Origin: Gammaproteobacteria bacterium | GTDB lineage: Bacteria; Pseudomonadota; Gammaproteobacteria; Pseudomonadales; Azotimanducaceae | Length of the DNA stretch: 14,036 bases | Reading direction: 5' to 3' | Assembly (NCBI GenBank): GCA_002690405.1 | Contig: NZEI01000108.1 | Coordinates: 1-14,036, forward strand | Part shown: in pieces, positions 1-6,457 of the stretch | How the letters are laid out: every line of letters starts with the position of its first letter | Numbering within the stretch: position 1 is the stretch's first letter | The notes under the pieces: model-generated | What the model was told of the DNA's origin: nothing | The model's database searches: none | Seen by the model: the letters and a program-made list of their open reading frames with translations, nothing else | Program-made: the position numbers and the translations under genes

Positions 1-248
1 GGTTTACGAATGTAGTGGTTACGCCGCAATTGCTCCACTACGTTAATGCTGGTTCGTGGATGTTCGGCCAGCGGTTTGAGTGGTTGCCACTGCTCGCCAT
101 CCTGAGGCGCCGCGGACTTGCTTTGCGCTTGGTGTGTTTGCGCGTCGTCCACCGCCAACAACGAAGGTGCAACGGCCACCATAAATAGGAATGCAACAGC
201 ACTTACGAAGATGTAAAAAGGTGTGAGGCGGTGCGTTTTAGAAGTCAT
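1..248 (-). CDS. prc: Carboxy-terminal processing (tail-specific) protease, N-terminal fragment
   Basis: Only the first 82 codons are present; the gene continues past the left edge. The ATG is at 248. A signal peptide or signal anchor is visible: a basic start (MTSKTHR), then a hydrophobic stretch at about residues 9-32 ending near SLLA. A polar linker rich in Gln, Ala and Ser follows, and then LKPLAEHPRTS and VVEQLRRNHYIRK. The last segment resembles the N-terminal region of Prc/Tsp proteases, where a helix with an (R/S)HY motif precedes the first domain. Family members are periplasmic serine proteases with a Ser/Lys dyad and a PDZ domain that degrade proteins with nonpolar C-termini. The PDZ and catalytic parts lie outside the window, so the name rests on this short segment. 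A weak AGGT ribosome site lies about 12 bases upstream of the ATG. Confidence 0.68.
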   Translation of the reverse strand, partial: MTSKTHRLTPFYIFVSAVAFLFMVAVAPSLLAVDDAQTHQAQSKSAAPQDGEQWQPLKPLAEHPRTSINVVEQLRRNHYIRK

Positions 249-641
249 AACTTGATTCTACCTATAGGTTATCGCCAACAACCAGTTGGTTTATTCCCGA
301 CCACAGCGCGCTGCTGCCGCGGATCCGTATTGAAGAAACCTCAGTTGTTACCCACTTGCATTGCAGAGATCGGGATGCAAGACCTTGGCTAATGTGCCAC
401 TGCTCTCAAGGCTGTAAAAAATGCGTATGCATCTCTGTTATAGTCGCCGTGCAACTCAAGTACCACGTTAAAAGAGCGCAAACAAATTGTTGGTTGTTCG
501 CAGTGTATACTTCTGGTGTAAACATAACTCGACGTCAGCAAATGTCAAAGCCCTTATTTGTGACCCTCTCTTTGACTAACAAGGGGGCGTTCACCAATTT
601 ATTGGTAGCTTATGGCTGTTGCCGACAAAAAAGGATCGTTA
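249..641. other. Gene-free divergent control region between prc-like and FKBP genes
   Basis: This 393-base stretch separates two divergent genes and should hold both promoters. A frame across 356-712 exists, but its product is cysteine-rich and family-less and it overlaps the FKBP signal peptide in another frame, so I do not call it. Visible structure: CTTGCAT/ATGCAAG inverted repeats at 355-361 and 375-381; GTCAAAG/CTTTGAC at 544-550 and 570-576; the dyad ACCAAT-TT-ATTGGT at 593-606; and a possible -10 hexamer TATACT at 506-511 without a good -35 at normal spacing. No tRNA or recognisable riboswitch was seen. A small RNA cannot be excluded by eye. Confidence 0.5.
593..606. repeat. Short dyad symmetry upstream of FKBP gene
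   Basis: The sequence is ACCAAT, two T bases, then ATTGGT: a perfect 6-base inverted repeat. It ends 35 bases before the FKBP start codon at 642. Its position suits an operator or a 5' UTR hairpin, but no known regulator site is recognised. Confidence 0.35.
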
Positions 642-1331
642 ATGAAAAAGAATCTTATTCGCTCTATATGCTCGCTATTTTTGATGGCGTCTATTTTTGG
701 GTGTCAAACTGAGGAAAAAGCGATGTCTGACCAAGCACTCGATCAAACATCAGATCTCGACAGCGCCAGTTATCTAATTGGCTATCAGCAAATGCGGACC
801 ATGCTCGAGCAGACTGGCGATGCCATCAATCTAGATGCATTCGCCTTGGGCACGGCTGACGCTATTGCGGGCAAAGAATCTCAGGTTGCATCGGATCGCG
901 AGGAAGCGGTTCTGCAGGCTCTCAGACAGGCAATCAACTCAGACAAGAGCGTTGCGGGTGATCAGTTTCGTGCCACTAACGGTGCTCGACCCGAAGTAAC
1001 AACGCTTCCATCAGGCCTACAGTACGAGGTTATTAAAACCGGTACCGGGCCGAAGCCAGGCCCCACCGATACAGTGTCTACTCATTATCATGGCACCTTG
1101 ATTGATGGCACAGTATTCGACAGTTCTGTCGACCGCGGTGTGCCGGGGGAGTTTCCCGTGAATCGGGTAATTGCAGGTTGGACCGAGGCGCTGCAATTGA
1201 TGGCGGTTGGTTCCAAATGGCGTTTAGTTATTCCACCTGAATTGGCCTACGGCGAGCGCGGTACTGGCGGTGTTATTCCCCCACAGGCGACGTTGGTTTT
1301 CGAAGTCGAATTATTAAGCATCGTTGACTGA
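642..1331 (+). CDS. FKBP-type peptidyl-prolyl cis-trans isomerase, lipoprotein (Mip/FkpA-like)
   Basis: The product catalyses cis-trans isomerisation of peptidyl-prolyl bonds and probably acts as a folding helper in the periplasm. The ATG at 642 was chosen over one at 612 because AAGGAT (631-636) sits 5 bases upstream and the product then begins with a lipoprotein signal (MKKNLIR, hydrophobic core, IFGC with Cys21). Phe at -2 of the lipobox is unusual. Residue 22 is Gln rather than Asp, which fits outer-membrane sorting. Residues ~35-115 match the helical FKBP_N dimerisation domain and ~124-227 the FKBP_C catalytic domain. Active-site elements visible include HYHG (148-151), VFD (158-160), VIAGW (176-180) and AYGERG (202-207). 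At 229 residues it has the usual Mip/FkpA length. It appears monocistronic, with a GC-rich hairpin after the stop. Confidence 0.93.
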   Translation: MKKNLIRSICSLFLMASIFGCQTEEKAMSDQALDQTSDLDSASYLIGYQQMRTMLEQTGDAINLDAFALGTADAIAGKESQVASDREEAVLQALRQAINSDKSVAGDQFRATNGARPEVTTLPSGLQYEVIKTGTGPKPGPTDTVSTHYHGTLIDGTVFDSSVDRGVPGEFPVNRVIAGWTEALQLMAVGSKWRLVIPPELAYGERGTGGVIPPQATLVFEVELLSIVD

Positions 1332-1348
1332 TCTATGGTGCTTTCGGC

Positions 1349-1371
1349 GCCGCAGCGTTTAGCGCTGCGGC
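1349..1371. terminator. Strong GC-rich hairpin after FKBP gene (no T-tract)
   Basis: GCCGCAGCG and CGCTGCGGC form a perfect 9-base-pair stem around the loop TTTAG, 17 bases after the FKBP stop codon. No T-run follows on either strand, so it is not a classical intrinsic terminator. It may still protect the mRNA 3' end from exonucleases or contribute to termination. Confidence 0.4.
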
Positions 1372-1421
1372 CGCCAGCAACCGCCATACTCAGTGCAATT
1401 AAGATTGGCGGGAGAAATCGA

Positions 1422-1475
1422 TTGCATACGCTATCAGTGATTTGTTACACAGAGTGCGAAGACATTCTGTTGTAG
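1422..1475 (+). CDS. Possible 17-codon leader reading frame
   Basis: A TTG at 1422 is preceded by GGGAG (1410-1414) at 7 bases, a better ribosome site than any candidate start of the following kinase gene. The frame reads MHTLSVICYTECEDILL and stops with TAG at 1473-1475, 5 bases before the kinase ATG at 1481. It could be a translated leader that delivers ribosomes to the kinase start. It could also be chance, or the remains of the true kinase N-terminus displaced by a frameshift or sequencing error. The peptide matches no family known to me. Confidence 0.3.
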   Translation: MHTLSVICYTECEDILL

Positions 1476-1480
1476 CGGCT

Positions 1481-2521
1481 ATGCAGATCAACTTTTTAGA
1501 TATTGTCGCCCGTGCCTGGGCGCACTATGACGATTCTAGAGCTGTGCAAAGTGTTGACGATATCAGCGTCTTGGTTTCGACTAATCACGTATTTCGCGTG
1601 CGCCTGAAAAATGGCGACATGGTCATCGGCAAGGTGTCGTATTTTGGTCGTTACGAAAGCTTTGTCGAAGACCACACTCTCATAAATGCCCTGGCAAACA
1701 ACTTACCTACGCCATTTGATCAATTCTTGTCGCGGTCTTTGGTAAAAAAGAATCAGCTCTTCATCTACCGACATCAGGACGAACTGCTGGATGTATGGGT
1801 GGTTTTTTACAATCCAATTGCGATCGACACTCAATTGCCCAAACAGTTGCAGGCCCACCACATAGAGGCGCTGGGTCGTGAGTTGGCATTATTTCATCGG
1901 GCCTGCACCAGTCTTACCAATATCTTGCCGGACTGGTCAAAAACTCTGCGTCGCGATATGGCGGATCTAGCCGCTTGGTTAGATCAGCCGGAGGGCCAAT
2001 TCTATTACCGCGGTCACATAGACGTTATCCAGAATCAAATGGCGTTGTTTGAGCAGAATACTGAAGCGCTTGGTGCCCATGCCTGGCAACCAGTGCCGGT
2101 CTTCGTGGATTGGAATATTGGAAACTTCTCTGTTACTCAGGATTTAAGATTTTTCTCCCGTTGGGACTACGATTGGTTCCGTATGAGCTCTCGTGTCTTT
2201 GATTTCTATTTTTTCAGTCGTGTCTGCTCTAAAGCCGGGGACCGCTCAGTGTTTAGCTATCAGCTGGATACCCTGTTGGAGGATGGATTCATGCGCTTTC
2301 TAAGTGCCTACCATGAGGTGTATCCGCTGACGCGCGAGGAGTTGCACTTCATACCTGAGGCTTACCGGTTCTTTATTTTGAATTACGTCATAAAGTACGG
2401 ACGCTATTTTTTTCAGGACATCTATGCGAGTAAATTGGGCCTCGAAGCGTTCACTCAATATTTTCCAAGGTTGCAACAAGGCTTTGATGTTGAGCAGCTA
2501 TGTCGTCGCCTCGGCGTATAA
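1481..2521 (+). CDS. APH-fold phosphotransferase (aminoglycoside phosphotransferase/choline kinase-like)
   Basis: This is a predicted cytoplasmic small-molecule kinase of the APH/choline-kinase fold; the substrate is unknown. Counting from the ATG at 1481 (346 residues), Lys51 in VIGKVS is the likely ATP-binding lysine and Glu63 its likely partner. The catalytic loop is FVDWNIGN, with Asp210 and Asn215 at the spacing of the family HGDxxxxN motif. The usual His is Phe. YDWFRMSSRVFD (Asp231) corresponds to the metal-binding IDWEYA...FD segment. The start is uncertain: TTG 1442 and GTG 1454 are in frame upstream, and none has a good ribosome site. It lies just before an HAD phosphatase on the same strand, suggesting a kinase/phosphatase pair acting on related metabolites. 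Antibiotic resistance is possible, but nothing here specifically supports it. Confidence 0.72.
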   Translation: MQINFLDIVARAWAHYDDSRAVQSVDDISVLVSTNHVFRVRLKNGDMVIGKVSYFGRYESFVEDHTLINALANNLPTPFDQFLSRSLVKKNQLFIYRHQDELLDVWVVFYNPIAIDTQLPKQLQAHHIEALGRELALFHRACTSLTNILPDWSKTLRRDMADLAAWLDQPEGQFYYRGHIDVIQNQMALFEQNTEALGAHAWQPVPVFVDWNIGNFSVTQDLRFFSRWDYDWFRMSSRVFDFYFFSRVCSKAGDRSVFSYQLDTLLEDGFMRFLSAYHEVYPLTREELHFIPEAYRFFILNYVIKYGRYFFQDIYASKLGLEAFTQYFPRLQQGFDVEQLCRRLGV

Positions 2522-2532
2522 GCTGCAGCCTA

Positions 2533-3186
2533 ATGTCAGCTAATCCAGCCAATTATCAGTATATCCTTTGGGATAACGACGGTGTTCTGGTGGACACTGA
2601 GCAGTGGTATTTTGCCGCCACCCGCGAGGCAATGGCGGAGCTCGGAGTCGACCTGCCTATAGACACCTATCAGCAGATCATGATTCAGGGGCGTTCAAGT
2701 TGGGAGTTGGCGTTGCAGGCGGGAGTCCACCCAGATCGAGTGCGGCATGGTCAGGAACGTCGTGATGTGCTCTACCAAGCCTATTTGCGCACCGAAGATC
2801 TGCGCATCGAGGGTGTTCTCGAGGTGCTCGCTGAGCTCGCCCCACGCTATCAAATGGCCATTGTGACGACCTGTAAGCGTCGAGATTTTGAGCTCATACA
2901 CAGCAACCCAGACCTACTGCAATTCATGCAGTTTGTTCTCGCCCGTGAAGACTATGAAGAATCAAAGCCCCACCCAGAACCTTATTTGACCGCACTGCAT
3001 AAGTTTTCAGCAACGCCCCAGCAGGCTCTAGTGATTGAAGATTCGGAGCGGGGACTACGTGCCGCTCGAGCGGCGGGCATAGATTGTGCGGTAGTGGACT
3101 ATCACTTTACCCGCAGCCACGACTTCAGCGCTGCGCAATACAGATTGCACAAGCTCGCACAATTACCGCAATTGTTGACCACCTAA
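2533..3186 (+). CDS. HAD-superfamily hydrolase (phosphatase/phosphoglucomutase-like)
   Basis: This is a predicted cytoplasmic haloacid-dehalogenase phosphatase of about 217 residues, the size of the phosphoglycolate phosphatase/beta-phosphoglucomutase group. All four HAD motifs are present: DNDGVLVDTE (nucleophile and acid/base Asp), MAIVTTC (motif II Thr), SKPHPEPY (motif III Lys) and VIEDSERG (motif IV acidic pair). A cap domain lies between motifs I and II. The substrate cannot be assigned. An in-frame ATG at 2500 would add 11 residues and overlap the kinase gene by 22 bases. The ATG at 2533 gives the usual short lead-in to motif I. Neither has a strong ribosome site, so translational coupling to the kinase is likely. 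Confidence 0.87.
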   Translation: MSANPANYQYILWDNDGVLVDTEQWYFAATREAMAELGVDLPIDTYQQIMIQGRSSWELALQAGVHPDRVRHGQERRDVLYQAYLRTEDLRIEGVLEVLAELAPRYQMAIVTTCKRRDFELIHSNPDLLQFMQFVLAREDYEESKPHPEPYLTALHKFSATPQQALVIEDSERGLRAARAAGIDCAVVDYHFTRSHDFSAAQYRLHKLAQLPQLLTT

Positions 3187-3239
3187 TAAGTCAGGTGATG
3201 GTCCAATGCTGAATTTTTAGGCATTGCAACTGTCTGGAT

Positions 3240-3263
3240 TAGCGTAGATTCTCCTAGCGTAGA
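3240..3263. repeat. Pair of 9-base direct repeats upstream of MFS gene
   Basis: TAGCGTAGA occurs at 3240-3248 and again at 3255-3263, a period of 15 bases, just before the ribosome site of the MFS gene. Tandem half-sites like this can be regulator binding sites, but no regulator is recognised and chance is possible. Confidence 0.35.
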
Positions 3264-3280
3264 GGGTTGGAGAAATTGTT

Positions 3281-4504
3281 TTGACAGTGACCAAATCGGT
3301 TTGGAGCGCCCCAGGCTTTGGTGCCTATCTAGGGTCTACGGGTTTCTCAGGCATGGCATTGGCCATGCAGCAGTTGCTGCTAAGCTGGATATTGATCGGG
3401 ATTCTTAATCTTCCAGCCGACCAGGTTGGGGTAATCCAAGCAGTAATCGGCATTCCCGGCATAGTACTCATGCTTATGGGGGGAGCCAGTGCTGACCGTA
3501 CGGACGCCCGTCGCTTACTGGCACAAATTTACTTGGTCGCGCCGATTTTCCCCGTGTTTTTGCTGCTGATGGAGCAGTGGCAATGGCTCGGGGTGGCCAC
3601 CGTGACCCTATGGGGGCTCGGTATGAGCGTGGTGCAGTCCTACTCGATGCCGGGTCAGCAAGCGATTTTAAACCGCGTTAGCGGCGACTTGGTGCAGCAG
3701 GGTGTCACCATCGCAACTGCTATTGGCTATGTGGTGCAGGTTGTGGGTTTAGGTCTTGCGGGTCAGATTGACCGTTTAGGCATTACCCCGGTACTGGTCA
3801 TGCAAGCCCTGAGTCTGCTGCTGGCAGGGATCATGATGCTGCGCATAGCACCGATGCCCGTGGCTCAGGCCACAACGTCTTCAGTATCGGCATTGCGCGG
3901 CATAGCGGATGGCCTGCGTGCAACCTATCGTAGCCCGGTTATTTTTGATGCACTGCTGATAAATTTTGTGTCGAGTATTTTCAATGCGGGATCCTTCGTC
4001 ACCGCCTTCCCCTTTATCGTAAAAAGGGTATACGACGGCGATGCATGGATGTTGGCATGGCTCATGGCCGTATTCTTCGCTGCCGCTGCGCTCTCTAACA
4101 TGCTGTTACTGCGCTATATGCCGCTCAAATTCCCAGGCAAGTTATTTCTTATCATGCAGCTCACGCGGATTCTGGTTTTGCTGCTTATTTGGATTAAGCC
4201 GGAGCTATGGCTACTGGTGGTCGCAACCATTGGCTGGGGCTTAAATATGGGCGTTACCACGACATTGGCGCGTACCATTGTGCAAGAGTCAGCGGAAGCC
4301 GAATACAGGGGGCGGGTGCTGTCGGTATTTAGCGTCGGCATGGTCGGTAGTGCGCCCATTGGCGCAATTTTGCTGGGTTGGATTATCGAAAATTTTGGCA
4401 CCTTAAATGCCCTAGTGCCTGCCATGTTTGTATCGCTTTTGTTGTTTTTTTACGGCGTATTTTTTTCCAAGGTTTGGTCTTACCGCAGCGCAACAACGGA
4501 TTGA
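3281..4504 (+). CDS. Major facilitator superfamily transporter (MFS_3/EntS-like)
   Basis: This is a 407-residue inner-membrane protein made almost wholly of hydrophobic segments, about 12 predicted. MFS motif A is clear in the first half (GGASADRTDARRLL, residues 67-80, between helices 2 and 3). The general pattern resembles the MFS_3 group, which includes the enterobactin exporter EntS and many predicted drug or metabolite exporters. The substrate is unknown. Translation most likely starts at TTG 3281, because GGAG (3269-3272) lies exactly 8 bases upstream; a GTG at 3287 is the alternative. It follows the HAD gene by 94 bases that contain an inverted repeat (CAATGC 3204-3209 / GCATTG 3221-3226) and a 9-base direct repeat, so it may have its own promoter. 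Confidence 0.88.
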   Translation: MTVTKSVWSAPGFGAYLGSTGFSGMALAMQQLLLSWILIGILNLPADQVGVIQAVIGIPGIVLMLMGGASADRTDARRLLAQIYLVAPIFPVFLLLMEQWQWLGVATVTLWGLGMSVVQSYSMPGQQAILNRVSGDLVQQGVTIATAIGYVVQVVGLGLAGQIDRLGITPVLVMQALSLLLAGIMMLRIAPMPVAQATTSSVSALRGIADGLRATYRSPVIFDALLINFVSSIFNAGSFVTAFPFIVKRVYDGDAWMLAWLMAVFFAAAALSNMLLLRYMPLKFPGKLFLIMQLTRILVLLLIWIKPELWLLVVATIGWGLNMGVTTTLARTIVQESAEAEYRGRVLSVFSVGMVGSAPIGAILLGWIIENFGTLNALVPAMFVSLLLFFYGVFFSKVWSYRSATTD

Positions 4505-4505
4505 C

Positions 4506-4523
4506 TCGCCTCGATTGAGGCGA
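4506..4523. terminator. Hairpin right after MFS stop (no T-tract)
   Basis: TCGCCTC and GAGGCGA form a perfect 7-base-pair stem with a GATT loop, starting 2 bases after the MFS stop codon. AGGGGTAGG follows rather than a T-run, so it is not a standard terminator. It may mark an mRNA 3' end or reduce readthrough into pdxH. Confidence 0.35.
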
Positions 4524-4561
4524 AGGGGTAGGCTATAGCGGCTGTATAGGACCCCTTGATA

Positions 4562-5206
4562 ATGGATCAAACGCGCGACATCCGTAGAGAGTACGCTTAC
4601 GCCGAACTAAGCAAAGCAGACTTAGCTAAGCAGCCCTTGGATCAGTTCAAGGGATGGTTCGATCATGCACTCACCAAGGCCGTACCCGATGCGACCGCCA
4701 TGGCGTTGGCAACCGCAGACGCCCAAGGCCAGCCCTCGGTGCGTATTGTATTGCTGAAGGACTTTGATGCTGACGGCTTCGTCTGGTTTAGCGATCAGCG
4801 CAGCGAAAAAGGCCGCGCTCTGGCGGCTAATCCTAGTGCCGAACTGTTATTTCACTGGCGCGAGCTGGACCGGCAAGTGCGCATTCGTGGCCCAGTGCAC
4901 TTGCTTAGCGCGCAGGCAGCAGACGATTATTTTTATTCCCGGCCTGAGGCGAGCCAGTGGGCCGCGGCAGCATCTGAGCAAAGCCAGCCTATTGAATCTC
5001 GTGCTGCTCTTGAGGCCCGTTATAGCGAACTTGCGGAATCTGCAGAGCATGCGATCCGGCGCCCAGAATCCTGGGTTGGCTTTTGCCTGCAGCCATTGGC
5101 TTATGAATTTTGGCAGGGTCGCGAGGGCCGACTGCATGATCGGTTTCGCTTTCACCGCGCATCTTTAGATGCTGATCAGTGGACGATAGAGCGGCTACAA
5201 CCCTGA
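4562..5206 (+). CDS. pdxH: Pyridoxamine/pyridoxine 5'-phosphate oxidase
   Basis: PdxH is an FMN enzyme that oxidises pyridoxine 5'-phosphate or pyridoxamine 5'-phosphate with O2 to pyridoxal 5'-phosphate, the last step of vitamin B6 synthesis and salvage. The 214-residue product matches the family along its length: RIVLLK (61-66) at the FMN site, DRQVRIRG (103-110), SRPEASQ (126-132), the C-terminal EFWQGREGRLHDR (182-194), whose Arg190 and His192 correspond to the conserved substrate-binding RxH, and the ending IERLQP. The ATG at 4562 has AGGA (4548-4551) 10 bases upstream; TTG 4556, in frame, would leave only 4 bases. It is a separate function from the upstream transporter and converges on the acyl-CoA dehydrogenase gene with a 17-base gap. 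Confidence 0.96.
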   Translation: MDQTRDIRREYAYAELSKADLAKQPLDQFKGWFDHALTKAVPDATAMALATADAQGQPSVRIVLLKDFDADGFVWFSDQRSEKGRALAANPSAELLFHWRELDRQVRIRGPVHLLSAQAADDYFYSRPEASQWAAAASEQSQPIESRAALEARYSELAESAEHAIRRPESWVGFCLQPLAYEFWQGREGRLHDRFRFHRASLDADQWTIERLQP

Positions 5207-5227
5207 TCTACAGCAAGCGCGGATCAG
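5203..5227. repeat. Dyad spanning the two convergent stop codons
   Basis: CTGATC (5203-5208) and GATCAG (5222-5227) form a 6-base inverted repeat with a 13-base loop. It covers the TGA of pdxH and the TGA of the convergent acyl-CoA dehydrogenase gene. It is too weak and lacks T-runs to be called a bidirectional terminator with confidence. Confidence 0.25.
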
Positions 5228-6411
5228 TCCGGTAGACCCAATACTCGCTTCGCGATGATATTTTTCTGTACCTCCATCGTGCCGCCGGCGATGGTCAGAG
5301 ATTTTTGTTTTAACCAAGTGCGTGTGGCCGCCAATTCGCTGGCTAAGAAATCGCCGTCCCAGCCCACACCTTGGGTGCCCAGGGCATCGATAAGTAATTC
5401 ATCGCCCGCCTGGGTGATCAGTGCATTGGACAGCTTAACTGCCGAAGAGGCGAAGCCTGGAGCGTTGGCAGCGGTTTCTTCTATCACCCGTTGCTGAGTT
5501 AGGCGCTGTGCGGCAAATGCCATCTGGTGTTTGACTAGGGCGCGGCGCAATGCAGGTTGATCGGATAGATAGGGCCGCAGTTGCTCAGGCAACATATTGC
5601 TGCTGGCGCGACCGCCCTGAGAGCCGGAGGTGTTTATGCCCGCATGAGTTGAGCGCTCAAATTGCAGTAGGCGTTTGCCTACTGTCCAACCATTATTGAC
5701 GCCACCGATGACGTCATTAGCCGAGGCAATGGCATTCTCAAAAACGGTTTCGTTAAATGGCGAAGCCCCGCTAAGCAGGCGGATGGGACTGACCTGTACG
5801 CCTGACTGATGCATATCAACCAGTATTAAACTGATGCCAAGATGCTGGGGTGCGTCTGGGTCGGTTCGCGCCAAAATAAAGATATAGTCACAGTCCATGG
5901 CATCAGAGGTCCATACCTTGCGCCCATTGATCAGGTAATGGTCGCCATCGAGTTCGGCCCGGCAAGCAAGGCTGGCGAGGTCAGAACCCGCTCCAGGTTC
6001 GGAATAACCCATGGCCCAGCCGCCTTCGCCGCGCGCGATTCCAGGCAGCCAGCGCGCTTTTTGTTCATCGGTACCCAGTTCAAGAATGGTCGGCCCGATA
6101 TAGTTGACACCGCGCCCGGTCAGCGGCGTACGTGCATTAATGCGTTTCAGCTCTTCTATCAGCACCGGATAGAGATCTCTGTCCAGTCCTGCGCCACCGT
6201 ATTCCACCGGCCAGGTTGGCACGGTAAATCCCCGCCCAGCCATGCGTTCGAGCCAGATCCGACTATCGTCGTCCAGTTCAATGCTAGAGCTGCCCCATGG
6301 CGTGGTTTCTACATTGGGTTCAGCGCCATCGCGAACCCCCTCGGGGCAGTTTTCTGCTAACCAGTCGCGTAATTCGGCGCGAAATTCGGCAGCTTTTTTG
6401 GAATCTGGCAT
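5224..6411 (-). CDS. Acyl-CoA dehydrogenase family protein
   Basis: This FAD flavoenzyme, of 395 residues (typical for the family), should introduce a 2,3 double bond into an acyl-CoA. The N-terminal helical domain is followed by the first ACAD signature GYSEPGAGSD (135-144) and the FAD-contact segment KVWTSD (165-170). The C-terminal signature reads AGGTMEVQKNIIAKR (375-389), where the Glu of the common EGT motif is Gly376. The likely base is instead Glu252 in LLQFERSTHAG, which falls where isovaleryl-CoA and long-chain dehydrogenases carry theirs (the LER segment). This placement suggests a branched, long-chain or polycyclic substrate rather than a short linear one. It is the last gene of the minus-strand cluster, 46 bases after the lipoprotein gene. 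The ribosome site is weak. Confidence 0.9.
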   Translation of the reverse strand: MPDSKKAAEFRAELRDWLAENCPEGVRDGAEPNVETTPWGSSSIELDDDSRIWLERMAGRGFTVPTWPVEYGGAGLDRDLYPVLIEELKRINARTPLTGRGVNYIGPTILELGTDEQKARWLPGIARGEGGWAMGYSEPGAGSDLASLACRAELDGDHYLINGRKVWTSDAMDCDYIFILARTDPDAPQHLGISLILVDMHQSGVQVSPIRLLSGASPFNETVFENAIASANDVIGGVNNGWTVGKRLLQFERSTHAGINTSGSQGGRASSNMLPEQLRPYLSDQPALRRALVKHQMAFAAQRLTQQRVIEETAANAPGFASSAVKLSNALITQAGDELLIDALGTQGVGWDGDFLASELAATRTWLKQKSLTIAGGTMEVQKNIIAKRVLGLPD

Positions 6412-6457
6412 AACTTAGGTATCCATGGTGAACTTAACTGAAGGCCGCATATGAGCA

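Noticed and set aside
356..712. Plus-strand reading frame of 118 codons before and across the FKBP start
   Set aside because: It overlaps the FKBP signal peptide in another frame, has no ribosome site, and its composition (scattered Cys, no domain) looks non-coding.
1481..2521. Calling the APH-fold protein an aminoglycoside resistance enzyme
   Set aside because: Only generic fold motifs match, the catalytic-loop His is missing, and the neighbours are metabolic; the substrate cannot be named.
4764..5168. 134-codon frame inside pdxH in another frame
   Set aside because: PdxH motifs run the full length of the real frame, so this is a shadow.
5842..6360. 172-codon plus-strand frame antisense to the acyl-CoA dehydrogenase gene
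   Set aside because: It lies wholly within a firmly identified gene and its product shows no family features; it is a shadow of the GC-biased codon pattern.
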